Assembly (NCBI RefSeq): GCF_029504655.1
Contig: NZ_JAQFIL010000001.1
Span: forward strand, 1,741,001 to 1,805,000
Reading direction: 5' to 3'
DNA: 64,000 nucleotides
Origin: Catalinimonas alkaloidigena
GTDB lineage: Bacteria; Bacteroidota; Bacteroidia; Cytophagales; Cyclobacteriaceae
Shown piece by piece: positions 9,044 through 17,535 of the stretch. Numbering within the stretch: position 1 is the stretch's first letter; every line of letters begins with the position of its first letter. The notes beneath the pieces were generated by a model. That model was not told where the DNA came from. It made no database searches and worked only from the letters and a program-made list of their open reading frames with translations. The translations under genes and the position numbers were made by a program.

Positions 9044-9976
9044 ATGAACTTTAAAAACAGAGTTTTTGGATGCGCAGTAGTACGCGCAATTAATGCAAAT
9101 TACAATGCAGATTTCAGCCATCAGCCTCGTACTTTACCTGATGGGAAAGTTTATGCAACTGACAAAGCTTTTAAATATCTGGTAAAGAATTACATCAAAG
9201 ATTTATACCCTACCGAAAAGGTTTTCTACTTCAAAAGCCAGAAGGAAGACTTCAATCCGAGAAGTTTAGAAGAAACGTATGACTTTCAGTTTCCTGAATC
9301 AACTAAAAAGTCAAAAACAGAATTTGCACAGGATTTACTAAGGTGCATAGACATTCGTTGCTTCGGTGCAACCTTTGCCATGAAAGCCAAAGACGGAAAT
9401 AATGTAGCTATATCCATTCATGGGCCTGTACAGGTTAATCATGGAATCAATATTTGGAGTGAAAACAATATTTTTTCAGAACAGATAATGTCACCTTTTG
9501 CAGATAAAGAAGGGGCAGAAATGACAACCTTAGGGCGCCAATCTAAATTACAAGAGGGGCATTATTTGCACCATTTCTCAGTCAATCCTAAAAACCTTGA
9601 AGAAATAGTAAAATTAGCAGGAGAAGGTAGCCAAGATCTTATTGGGGATGATATTTCAAAACTTAAAACAGCATTTCGTTTAGGTGCTACATATTTTGAT
9701 TCAGCTGCGAAAGCGGGAATAGACAATGAGGTTTTACTGTGGATACAATTAAAACCTGAGTCTAAAAAAGTGCTACCTTCTTTTTCCAATCTGATTAAAA
9801 TGGTTAAAGAAGATAATAAAGCTGTTTTTGATTTTTCTAAAGTAAAGTCTCTTGTGGAGGATAATCAGGATGATATTCATGCCGTTGAGATATACTCTTT
9901 GAAAAATAGTGTTGTGATTAAAAATAAACCTGAAACTGCAAAGAGCTTTGATATTATATCAGGTAAAAAAATATAA
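9044..9976 (+). CDS. cas7: Cas7 backbone subunit of type I-B Cascade (Csh2-type)
   Basis: 310 residues. The N-terminus MNFKNRVFGCAVVRAINANY and the central GATFAMKAKDGNNVAISIHG followed by GPVQVNHGINIWSEN are typical of Cas7/Csh2 proteins, which polymerise along the crRNA spacer to form the Cascade backbone. Spaced 27 bp from cas8b and 21 bp from cas5, consistent with one operon. Confidence 0.93.
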   Translation: MNFKNRVFGCAVVRAINANYNADFSHQPRTLPDGKVYATDKAFKYLVKNYIKDLYPTEKVFYFKSQKEDFNPRSLEETYDFQFPESTKKSKTEFAQDLLRCIDIRCFGATFAMKAKDGNNVAISIHGPVQVNHGINIWSENNIFSEQIMSPFADKEGAEMTTLGRQSKLQEGHYLHHFSVNPKNLEEIVKLAGEGSQDLIGDDISKLKTAFRLGATYFDSAAKAGIDNEVLLWIQLKPESKKVLPSFSNLIKMVKEDNKAVFDFSKVKSLVEDNQDDIHAVEIYSLKNSVVIKNKPETAKSFDIISGKKI

Positions 9977-9997
9977 ATGAAGTAGAGGGATAAAAAT

Positions 9998-10786
9998 ATG
10001 CAAAAGCTTGTCTCATTTGATATTGAATCAGACTTTGGATTCTTAAAAAAGCCTGACACTAATGAACCAATATACATCACTTATAATATGCTGCACAAGC
10101 CAGCCTTACTAGGCATTTTGGGTGCGATCATAGGTTTAAGTGGCTTTAAAATAGTCTTAGAAACTGGCCGGAGAAAAAAGAGGGCCTATATTCCTGAATA
10201 CTATGAAAAGTTGAAAGATTTAAAGGTTGGTATACAGCCTTTAAATGCTGAAAATGGGAATTTTATGAAGACTGTAATTAGGTACAATAATAGCGTTGGC
10301 TATGCCAATAAAGATGGAGGTACCTTAATTATTGATGAGCAAACGCTGATAAAACCAAGTTACCGATGTTATTTACTACTAAACTTAGAACAAGTTCTTC
10401 ATGAGAAACTTTATCAAAACTTAAAGAAATCTGAAGCTGAATTTTTGCCTTACTTGGGGAAGAATGATTTTACTATCTGGTGGAATTATTTTAATGATGA
10501 GTATCCGGTCAACCAATTTGATTTTTCCCAAAATTTCAAAGTATCCTCGTTGATAAAAAAATCTGAGATCTTAAATAAGGCAATTGTACAATCAATGGGA
10601 AGAGCAGCAAGAAGCCAAACACAAAAAGAATTTACTTTTTTTGAAAGGCTGCCAATTGGATACCGTACTGATCTAATGCAATATGAATTAGCAGATTTTG
10701 CACTCACAAATACAACTTTAGACCAATCTTTTGTCTTAGATGATCTCTTTCAAATTAATCCTAATGAAGCCATTCAATTATTTTAA
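9998..10786 (+). CDS. cas5: Cas5 subunit of type I-B Cascade
   Basis: 262 residues. It starts MQKLVSFDIESDFGFLKKPD, with the beta-strand and glycine-rich turn of the RAMP fold and GILGAIIGLSGFK at about 41-53, typical of Cas5. Cas5 caps the 5' handle of the crRNA and contacts Cas8. Its 3' end overlaps the likely cas3 start at 10764 by 23 bp, suggesting translational coupling. Confidence 0.92.
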   Translation: MQKLVSFDIESDFGFLKKPDTNEPIYITYNMLHKPALLGILGAIIGLSGFKIVLETGRRKKRAYIPEYYEKLKDLKVGIQPLNAENGNFMKTVIRYNNSVGYANKDGGTLIIDEQTLIKPSYRCYLLLNLEQVLHEKLYQNLKKSEAEFLPYLGKNDFTIWWNYFNDEYPVNQFDFSQNFKVSSLIKKSEILNKAIVQSMGRAARSQTQKEFTFFERLPIGYRTDLMQYELADFALTNTTLDQSFVLDDLFQINPNEAIQLF

Positions 10787-13529
10787 AACTTTTGTAGAAA
10801 TGGCATCTCTTAATGAAGGAGAGCCTTTGTTGCGTACATTAAAAGACAGAGATAAATATTATGCACATACGCATATAAGCAAGCCTTATGAAACACTTGA
10901 TCAGCACTTAAAGCTTGTAGTTAGATATTTTCTGAAGCTCATAGAAGAGCACCATTTAGAACCCATAATTGATGCATTGATACTTGACGGTATACCTGAA
11001 AATATTACTAATAAGGAAAAGGTGGGTAACTATATCAAAGAGGCATTCTTTCTAACAATATTGTATCATGACTTCGGCAAAATAAATCATCTTTTCCAGG
11101 AAAAAAAGATGAAAAATTCCAGAGGTGACTTTGAAATCGTAGAACATAAAGTTGATTCACAGCACTCTATCATAAGTGCTTACATCTATCTTATGCATGT
11201 CTTGGACAATGACTTTCTAGAATATAACGATATAGAACAGACTTTCACAGATGCGATCATCTCAAGTTTTGCCTATCCAATTGTAAAACACCATGCTAAA
11301 TACCTTGATTCCGTTCTAGATATAGATTTTGATAGCCAAGAGAACCTCTTCTATAAATACTTAAAGCTTTTTGAAAAAGATATGCCTCAAAATGTAGAGG
11401 TACTACATGAGATAGTAACTGATATAGAGACCTCTTTTAAACAGTTTGATAATTTAAAGGTAAACCATTTTAATTTTTATGCCTTACTAAAACTAAACTT
11501 TTCTCTCCTTACAGCTTCTGATTATTACGCTACGGGAGAATATATGCAAGACTTAAAGGTAGATGATTTTGGCTTGGTAAAAGGAAAGTTAAGAGAAAAA
11601 GTCATCCAAAACTTTAAACATATCAAATCCTACAACAAAAATCTTTTTGAGAAAACAGAGCTACTCAAAAATATTTCTTTTGAAGATTTACAGGAGCAGA
11701 GCAATAATAATTTAAATCTACTCCGGCAAAAATTAGCAGCCCAAGTTCTGACCAGTTTACGGCTCTATTCAGATGATCATTTATTTTATTTAGAAGCACC
11801 TACAGGAGCTGGAAAAACAAATGTTTCGTTGGCATGTGCCATAGAGTTACTGGAAAGTAATGAAAGATTGAACAAGATTTTTTATGTCTTTCCATTTACA
11901 ACCTTAGTAACACAGACTTTTGAGGCAATAAAAGGAAGCCTTGCTATTGATAATGAGTATATTATTCAATTGCACTCAAAGTCAGGTTTTCATCAAAAAA
12001 ATGAGGAGGTTAATGATGGAAATTATGGAGAAAAAAGATTGAATTTTATTAACAACCATTTTGTCAACTACCCTATCACATTACTGACTCATATCAAGTT
12101 TTTTGATATACTAAAAGGTAACAGTAAGGAGACTAACTACATTTTTCATCGCTTAGCTAATTCAATTGTAATCATTGATGAACTACAATCTTACAATCCT
12201 AAACATTGGGATAAGGTCATATACTTTCTGAGCAACTATGCAAAATTGTTCAATATGAAAATCATACTGATGTCAGCGACATTACCTAAGATAGACAACC
12301 TGTTGGAAAAAAATTCACCAATGAAAGGAAAGGTAAAATACCTCATCAGTCCTGAAAGTAAGACCAAGTTTTTTCAAAACAGCAATTTTGCGGGCCGGGT
12401 ATCTTTTGATTACAGTATATTAGATAAATATAATTGGAAAAGACCCAATGGTGAGGCTCAAAAGGAAAAGTTTTTACAAGACTTGGTGGAAAAGATATTT
12501 ATAGAGAGCGAAAAGTATGCATCAACCAATAAACAAAAAGTCAAATCCGTTAGATCTTTAGTAGAATTTATCACAAAAAAAACTGCTTCTAAAGTTTTAA
12601 AAATGCTGCAAACAGATAGGCGCTTTAACGACTATAAGCTGTATCTGATTTCCGGTGAAATTTTAGACCCAAGGAGAAGGCAAATAATTAATGCCATCAA
12701 AGCGAATCAAGATGATAAGGTTATTCTAGTTACCACACAAGTAGTGGAAGCTGGGGTAGACATTGATATGGATTTAGGTTTTAAAGACCGATCATTGATT
12801 GACAGTGATGAACAATTGGCCGGGCGAGTCAACCGTAATGCAAGTAAAAGTAATTGTAAAGTTTTCTTATTTGATTATGATACTACATCATTTATCTACA
12901 AAGGTGATAAACGCTTAGATGTGGGTTCTATGTATCAAAGAGAGGTTTACAAAAACATTCTTGAAAGCAAAGATTTTGACACCAATTTTTATGAGATAGT
13001 TAAAACCGAAATCATAAGCCTAAATCAAGCCGAGGCAGTGCAGAATTTCTCAGATTACTTTCAGCATTTTAAGCGGTTTAGGTTTAGGGACATCAACACT
13101 AATTTCAAGTTAATAGAACAAGAAAATGAAAGTATTTTTGTCCCGCTTATCATCCCGATAGACCATTTCTCATCTGAAGACCAAAAAGTAGCATCATATT
13201 TTTGTGTACCTAATATTGAGAATGAAAACGGAGTACTATATATTGATGGAAAGGATGTTTGGTCAAAATATGTAGATATAGTTACAGAAAATCAAGAAAG
13301 AAACAATGACTATTTTTCTAATCAAACCCAACTTAAGCAGATATATGGTTTACTAGCTAAATTTATGTTCTCTGCTTTTTCAAATCAGGTAAAGGAACTT
13401 TCAACTTATTTTGATTTGGAAGTTTCTGAACAATATGGAATTAGGTATATGAGCCACTGGAAGAAAATTTACTCCTATGAAAAGGGGATTGATGTTGATA
13501 TGTTAGAAAGAGGAGACATATTTTTATAG
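10764..13529 (+). CDS. cas3: Cas3 HD nuclease-helicase
   Basis: 921 residues from the ATG at 10764, chosen over an in-frame upstream ATG at 10740 because MKPFNYFKTFVE starts the recognisable protein. The N-terminal HD nuclease shows YHDFGKINHLF and KHHAKYL. The SF2 helicase shows Walker A APTGAGKTN, the DEAD-type box IIDELQS, MSATLP, TTQVVEAGVDID and EQLAGRVNRN. Cas3 is recruited by Cascade after R-loop formation and degrades the target DNA. All catalytic motifs look intact, so interference may be functional. Confidence 0.95.
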   Translation: MKPFNYFKTFVEMASLNEGEPLLRTLKDRDKYYAHTHISKPYETLDQHLKLVVRYFLKLIEEHHLEPIIDALILDGIPENITNKEKVGNYIKEAFFLTILYHDFGKINHLFQEKKMKNSRGDFEIVEHKVDSQHSIISAYIYLMHVLDNDFLEYNDIEQTFTDAIISSFAYPIVKHHAKYLDSVLDIDFDSQENLFYKYLKLFEKDMPQNVEVLHEIVTDIETSFKQFDNLKVNHFNFYALLKLNFSLLTASDYYATGEYMQDLKVDDFGLVKGKLREKVIQNFKHIKSYNKNLFEKTELLKNISFEDLQEQSNNNLNLLRQKLAAQVLTSLRLYSDDHLFYLEAPTGAGKTNVSLACAIELLESNERLNKIFYVFPFTTLVTQTFEAIKGSLAIDNEYIIQLHSKSGFHQKNEEVNDGNYGEKRLNFINNHFVNYPITLLTHIKFFDILKGNSKETNYIFHRLANSIVIIDELQSYNPKHWDKVIYFLSNYAKLFNMKIILMSATLPKIDNLLEKNSPMKGKVKYLISPESKTKFFQNSNFAGRVSFDYSILDKYNWKRPNGEAQKEKFLQDLVEKIFIESEKYASTNKQKVKSVRSLVEFITKKTASKVLKMLQTDRRFNDYKLYLISGEILDPRRRQIINAIKANQDDKVILVTTQVVEAGVDIDMDLGFKDRSLIDSDEQLAGRVNRNASKSNCKVFLFDYDTTSFIYKGDKRLDVGSMYQREVYKNILESKDFDTNFYEIVKTEIISLNQAEAVQNFSDYFQHFKRFRFRDINTNFKLIEQENESIFVPLIIPIDHFSSEDQKVASYFCVPNIENENGVLYIDGKDVWSKYVDIVTENQERNNDYFSNQTQLKQIYGLLAKFMFSAFSNQVKELSTYFDLEVSEQYGIRYMSHWKKIYSYEKGIDVDMLERGDIFL

Positions 13530-13548
13530 CTTAAAAACAAAAAACACG

Positions 13549-14127
13549 ATGGCCTATCAATTCAAGATCAAGCTGGAAGGGACGAGCAAGCCGCCGGTAT
13601 GGCGTAAGTTGCTGGTGCCGGAACATTATACTTTCGCGGAACTGCACATGGCCATACAGGGAGCTTTTAGTTGGGAGAATGCCCACCTCTTCCGCTTTCA
13701 CGATGGCTACGGTGGCAACATCAAAATTGGCATTCCTTACGATGATGGTTTTGGTGAGGCCATGGATGAGGATGCTGAAAAGATCAAAATCAGTAGCCTG
13801 TTTGTGCAGGAGAAACAAAAGCTGCAATACCAATATGATTTTGGGGACAGTTGGGAGCATTTGATTACGCTGGAGAAGATTATTGATGAGAAGATCATGC
13901 AGGCCCGTTGCCTGGCAGGTAAGGGTGCCTGTCCTCCGGAAGACTGCGGTGGTATCTGGGGCTACTATGCTCTGGTAGAGGCAGTCAATGATCGCACGGC
14001 GAACCGTCCGGAAAATACTGAGCATGAAGATATGCGGGACTGGCTGGGCATGGAAGAAGATGAAGATTGGGATGTGCATGCTTTTGACCTGGACGAAACC
14101 AATGCACGTATGCTGGCTTATTTGTAA
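13549..14127 (+). CDS. Plasmid pRiA4b ORF-3 family protein
   Basis: 192 residues. The N-terminus MAYQFKIKLEGTSKPPVWRK followed by LVPEHYTFAELHMAIQGAF, then YQYDFGDSWEH and GACPPEDCGG, are hallmarks of the pRiA4b ORF-3 family (PF07929), also found as passenger genes on some insertion elements. Molecular function unknown. It begins 19 bp after cas3 in the same direction, so it is probably read through from the cas operon. Its base composition looks more GC-rich than the AT-rich cas genes before it, which suggests separate acquisition. Confidence 0.85.
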   Translation: MAYQFKIKLEGTSKPPVWRKLLVPEHYTFAELHMAIQGAFSWENAHLFRFHDGYGGNIKIGIPYDDGFGEAMDEDAEKIKISSLFVQEKQKLQYQYDFGDSWEHLITLEKIIDEKIMQARCLAGKGACPPEDCGGIWGYYALVEAVNDRTANRPENTEHEDMRDWLGMEEDEDWDVHAFDLDETNARMLAYL

Positions 14128-14184
14128 AATGATCTTCCGTGACCTTTCATACGTTTATGCTTATATTGTAGCAAATATGATCCA

Positions 14185-14454
14185 ATGACAGATTACAGAA
14201 AATATATCACCATTAATCCCGATCAGCGAAGTGGCCAGCCTTGTATTAGAGGCCGCCATGGCAATGGTCCCGGCGGGGAACCGCACCGTGTTAAAAGTTT
14301 ACGCATTACAGTGTATGATGTGCTCAGTTACCTGGCTGCCGGAGATAGTATTGAGGAAATTCTGGAGCATTTTCCAATGCTCACCAAAGATGATGTGCTG
14401 GCATGCCTGGCTTTTGCCGCAGATGCTGAAAAGAGATTTCAACCCAATGCTTAG
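14185..14454 (+). CDS. DUF433 (VapB-like antitoxin type) protein with an internal insertion
   Basis: 89 residues. MTDYRKYITINPDQRSGQPC followed by IRG, and later RITVYDVLSYLAAGDSIEEI then FPMLTKDDVLACLAFAADAE, match the DUF433 helix-turn-helix family (usually about 75 residues). Fifteen extra residues (RHGNGPGGEPHRVKS, coded at about 14252-14296) sit between IRG and LRITVYDV, where most members have none. DUF433 proteins are usually antitoxins next to a DUF5615 PIN-like toxin. That toxin is missing here and the next genes are an MNT/HEPN pair. Confidence 0.8.
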   Translation: MTDYRKYITINPDQRSGQPCIRGRHGNGPGGEPHRVKSLRITVYDVLSYLAAGDSIEEILEHFPMLTKDDVLACLAFAADAEKRFQPNA

Positions 14455-14483
14455 TATTTCGGTATCCTAAACTCATTTGAAAA

Positions 14484-14795
14484 ATGAAGATACACAACAA
14501 TATTCCCCAACAGGTAAAAGAAGCAGTTCTGGCCCTGGATTCAGAGGCTGAAGTAGTGCTGTTTGGCTCTCAGGCCAGAGGCGATAGCCATGAGGAATCG
14601 GATTGGGATTTTTTGATTATCAGCGATAAACTTGCTCAAAAAGAAGAAAAAAGAAGGCTCAGAAGCGTATTGCTAGACATGGAACTTCAGGATGAGGTCA
14701 TTATCTCCCAAATTGTCATGACTCCTAATGAATGGAAAAGATCTACCGGCATGCCTTTGTATGAAGAGATTACAAATGAAGGTCAATGGGTGTAG
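14484..14795 (+). CDS. MNT-type nucleotidyltransferase (antitoxin of a HEPN/MNT pair)
   Basis: 103 residues with the minimal nucleotidyltransferase signature VVLFGSQARGDSHEESDWDF (GSxARG then D-x-D). MNT antitoxins neutralise their HEPN partners, in characterised pairs by adding AMP to a tyrosine in the toxin. Its last codons overlap the HEPN gene start (14786) by 10 bp, as is usual for these modules. It sits inside the cas locus between cas3 and cas4. Confidence 0.88.
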   Translation: MKIHNNIPQQVKEAVLALDSEAEVVLFGSQARGDSHEESDWDFLIISDKLAQKEEKRRLRSVLLDMELQDEVIISQIVMTPNEWKRSTGMPLYEEITNEGQWV

Positions 14796-15175
14796 ATAAA
14801 GAAGAATATATTCGGTACAGAATCAGTCGCTCAGAAGAAGCTCTAGATGAAGCCCAAATTATGGCCGAAAACAAGCACTGGAATACTGCCATCAATAGAC
14901 TATATTATTCATGCTACTATATTGTGGATGCATTGCTAAGAAAAAATGATATCAAGCATAAAACACATGCCGGTACTAGAAATCAGTTTCACCTCTATTT
15001 TGGTAAAACAGGATTGGTAGATCGTGAATTGCTACAGTATTATGCCAACATCTTTCAGGACCGGCAGGAAAGTGACTATGGAGAAATAGTGCATTACACA
15101 CAGGAAGATGTGGATTATCTGATGCCTAAGGCACAATCCTTTCATCTAGCTATCAAACGGCTTATTCTTGAGTAA
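14786..15175 (+). CDS. HEPN-domain protein (toxin of a HEPN/MNT pair)
   Basis: 129 residues, mostly helical, with NRLYYSCYYIVDALL at about 44-58 and a C-terminal segment RQESDYGEIVHYTQEDVDYL. The R-x-ESDYG stretch is typical of C-terminal-type HEPN proteins and contains the tyrosine that MNT partners adenylylate in known systems. HEPN toxins are RNases. Overlap with the MNT gene and the shared strand make this a toxin-antitoxin module. In a cas locus it could act as a fail-safe or stabilise the locus; that is inference. Confidence 0.86.
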   Translation: MGVDKEEYIRYRISRSEEALDEAQIMAENKHWNTAINRLYYSCYYIVDALLRKNDIKHKTHAGTRNQFHLYFGKTGLVDRELLQYYANIFQDRQESDYGEIVHYTQEDVDYLMPKAQSFHLAIKRLILE

Positions 15176-15182
15176 TAAATTC

Positions 15183-15696
15183 ATGCTTCTAACCCCCCAC
15201 CCATATCAACTACTTTCATGTATGCCAGTGTAAACTCTGGCTGTTTCATCATGGCATCCGCATGGAGCATAGTTCTGATATGGTGACAGAGGGTAGGCTG
15301 ATCCACGAGACCAGCTATCCTCAGAGAGCAGCCAAGTATACAGAGCTAGAGTTGCCCGGAGCCAAGATTGACTACTATGATGCCAAAAATAAGACCGTAC
15401 ATGAGGTAAAAAAGTCGGACAAGGTAGAAGAAGCGCATATCGCTCAGGTACAGTATTACCTCTACCTGCTGGAAGAAGCGGGTATTGAAAACCCTCAGGG
15501 AGTGATAGAATATCCTAAGCTACGCCAAACCCAGCAGGTCGTATTGGATGATCAGGTAAGAGCAAACATCCGAAAATGGATGGCTGACATAGAAAGTATC
15601 ATTGCTCAGGCGCAGTGCCCACCGGTGATCAATAGCCGAATCTGCAAAAGATGTAGCTATTATGACTTCTGCTATGTAGCAGAAAGCGAAGCATGA
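15183..15696 (+). pseudogene. cas4: cas4 with a +1 frameshift in a C6 run
   Basis: The frame from ATG 15183 reads MLLTP and hits a stop soon after, while the frame from 15262 gives MEHSSDMVTEGRLIHETSYP and a full Cas4 core. Dropping one C from the run at 15193-15198 joins them as MLLTPTHINYFHVCQCKLWL followed by FHHGIRMEHSSD, a normal Cas4 start with its first Fe-S cysteine. The rest is intact: nuclease core with KIDYYD and HEVKKS, and C-terminal cysteines ICKRCSYYDFC. Cas4 is a RecB-like nuclease that trims prespacers and selects PAMs with Cas1-Cas2. Either the gene is broken, is phase-variable through the C run, or the base is a sequencing error. Confidence 0.88.
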
Positions 15697-15748
15697 ATAA
15701 GCAAGCTGTGTATTTCGTTTGTATATTGTACAACCAAAGAAAACAGAG

Positions 15749-15955
15749 ATGACTAAGATTACCATAGAAGTACATAATGAAGAGGATAAAAGGCTTTTGA
15801 TAGATTTGCTGCATAGGATGAACCTCAAATATGAATCTGTTGAAAAGGAGCAGGACGATCTTATCAGCATAATTGACAAGGGGGGAGATGGAAAAAGCAT
15901 CAAAAATCCTGTAGCCTGGCAGAGAAATGAGCGAAAACATAGAAGACTTCTTTAG
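15749..15955 (+). CDS. Small antitoxin-like protein between cas4 and cas1
   Basis: 68 residues from the ATG at 15749. The pattern MTKITIEVHNEEDKRLLIDL, a short beta strand followed by amphipathic helices and a basic tail (WQRNERKHRRL), is like small antitoxins paired with PIN or RelE toxins. No toxin follows; cas1 starts 52 bp later. Family not recognised; probably cotranscribed with the cas genes. Confidence 0.55.
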   Translation: MTKITIEVHNEEDKRLLIDLLHRMNLKYESVEKEQDDLISIIDKGGDGKSIKNPVAWQRNERKHRRLL

Positions 15956-16007
15956 CATTAAACAAATATTGCTGTATTCCCCAACTTCAAATCCAGAACT
16001 CTAATCG

Positions 16008-17012
16008 TTGGAAAAGACCTTTTACCTCTTTAATCCCGGCAGGCTCAGCCGCAAAGACAATACCCTGAAGTTTGTACCCGTAGATGAAAACGGAAAAGAA
16101 GGACAGGCTCGTTACTTGCCGGTAGAAACAGTTGGACAGCTATTTGTATTTGGTAGTCTGGATACCAACAGTGCATTGTATAATTTCCTGGGCAAGCAAC
16201 AGGTCAGCGTCCATTTTTTTGACTATTACGAACACTATACCGGGTCTTTTTACCCCAAAGAATACCTACAGGCAGGTAAGATGCAGGTTTGCCAGACACT
16301 GCATTATGCTGATCCCCACAAGAGGCAGCGCATCGCTAAAAAGCTGGTGGATGGAGCCGCTTTTAACATGCTGCGCAACCTGAAGTACTATCAAAGCAGG
16401 GGTAAAGACTTGGAACAACAGATTGAAGGAATTACACTGCTACAACAGAGTATCCCTATAACCGATGATATCCCTATGCTGATGGGCATAGAAGGAAACA
16501 TACGGCAGGTTTATTATACTGCTTTTGATAAAATTCTCAACGATTTTAACATGGGAGGACGCAGCAAGCAGCCTCCACAGAATGAAGTAAACGCCTTGAT
16601 TTCCTTTGGGAATATGCTCTGTTATACTGCCTGCCTGGATCAGATCTACCATACCCAGCTTAATCCAACGGTCAGCTTTCTGCATGAGCCGGGTACCAGA
16701 CGATTTTCATTGGCCCTGGATCTGGCAGAGATATTCAAACCATTGTTGGTAGACAGAACTATCTTTAAACTGCTCAACAAAAAAGTGTTGCAGTCCAGAG
16801 ATTTTGATGATAAACTGAACAGGGTAGTGCTGAAAGAAGCGGGTAAAAAGAAATTGATAGAAGCCTGGGAGGAGCGTTTGAAAGAAACGATTAAACACCG
16901 AGCCCTTAAAAAAAGTGTAAGTTATAAGCATCTGATTAAACTGGAATGCCATAAAGTGGCAAAACATGTCATGGATATGCAGGGCTATGAACCTTTCAAA
17001 GCCTGGTGGTAA
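16008..17012 (+). CDS. cas1: Cas1 integrase of type I-B
   Basis: 334 residues starting at TTG 16008; the in-frame codon two positions upstream is a stop and TTG-EKTFYLFNPGRLSRKD aligns with normal I-B Cas1 starts, so TTG is the likely initiator. Metal-binding residues are visible in GIEGNIRQVYYTAFDK (catalytic Glu), FLHEPGTRRFSLALDLAEIF (His and the Asp/Glu of the last motif). Cas1 with Cas2 inserts new spacers at the leader end. It lies 51 bp before cas2 and appears intact. Confidence 0.94.
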   Translation: MEKTFYLFNPGRLSRKDNTLKFVPVDENGKEGQARYLPVETVGQLFVFGSLDTNSALYNFLGKQQVSVHFFDYYEHYTGSFYPKEYLQAGKMQVCQTLHYADPHKRQRIAKKLVDGAAFNMLRNLKYYQSRGKDLEQQIEGITLLQQSIPITDDIPMLMGIEGNIRQVYYTAFDKILNDFNMGGRSKQPPQNEVNALISFGNMLCYTACLDQIYHTQLNPTVSFLHEPGTRRFSLALDLAEIFKPLLVDRTIFKLLNKKVLQSRDFDDKLNRVVLKEAGKKKLIEAWEERLKETIKHRALKKSVSYKHLIKLECHKVAKHVMDMQGYEPFKAWW

Positions 17013-17063
17013 AGATATTCATGACAAGAAGTACTTTGACATATTGGAATAAACCTTAAAGCT

Positions 17064-17324
17064 ATGTACATCATTTTAGTCTATGACGTAGGACAAAAAA
17101 GAGTAGGTAAAATGCTAAAGCTGTGCCGCAGGTACCTGAGCTGGATTCAGAATTCTGTGTTAGAAGGTGAACTGACTGAGGTACAGCTTAAGCAACTCAA
17201 AGCAGAAGCTAAAGATCTCATGGAAAAAGAAGACAGCCTGATTATTTTCAGTAGCAGGAACGAGCGTTGGCTGGACAAAGAAGTAATAGGAGAAGAAAAG
17301 AGTTCTACCGGTCAGATACTCTGA
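17064..17324 (+). CDS. cas2: Cas2 adaptation protein
   Basis: 86 residues. MYIILVYDVGQKRVGKMLKL shows the first beta strand with the conserved Asp and the following helix; YLSWIQNSVLEGELTE and DSLIIFSS complete the ferredoxin-like fold. Cas2 forms the central dimer of the Cas1-Cas2 spacer integrase. It is the last cas gene and ends about 210 bp before the first repeat. Confidence 0.93.
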   Translation: MYIILVYDVGQKRVGKMLKLCRRYLSWIQNSVLEGELTEVQLKQLKAEAKDLMEKEDSLIIFSSRNERWLDKEVIGEEKSSTGQIL

Positions 17325-17535
17325 AACTGTCGTCGTATTAGGGTTAATTCGGATGACTAGTAGCAAAAATAGTATAGGCCAAAAGCTAAGTATTTCAAAA
17401 TGAGCTGTTTAATATGGTCGTCGGATCCCGGGTAAAATCGTAGTATCGAGGGTAGACGACAGCTTAAGGGTTAGATAGAGCTTCTAAAATTGGAATACAG
17501 GCAGATTTGGTCTATTATTATACCCAGAGCCACGG
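17325..17535 (+). promoter_or_regulatory. CRISPR leader
   Basis: This 211-bp stretch between cas2 and repeat 1 has no ORF of note. CTGTCGTC at 17327-17334 is matched by its reverse complement GACGACAG at 17455-17462, and an inner GTCGTC at 17417-17422 also pairs with GACGAC. The 3' part is AT-rich, as expected for a leader with the array promoter and integration signals. Polarity is supported by the mutated repeat at the far end of the array. Confidence 0.75.

Noticed and set aside
13531..14079. 182-residue minus-strand ORF opposite the pRiA4b gene
   Set aside because: Frame shadow of a well-supported family protein on the plus strand.
14484..15175. HEPN/MNT pair as a CRISPR ancillary nuclease such as Csm6 or Csx1
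   Set aside because: No CARF domain is present and the MNT partner with overlapping genes marks a toxin-antitoxin pair.
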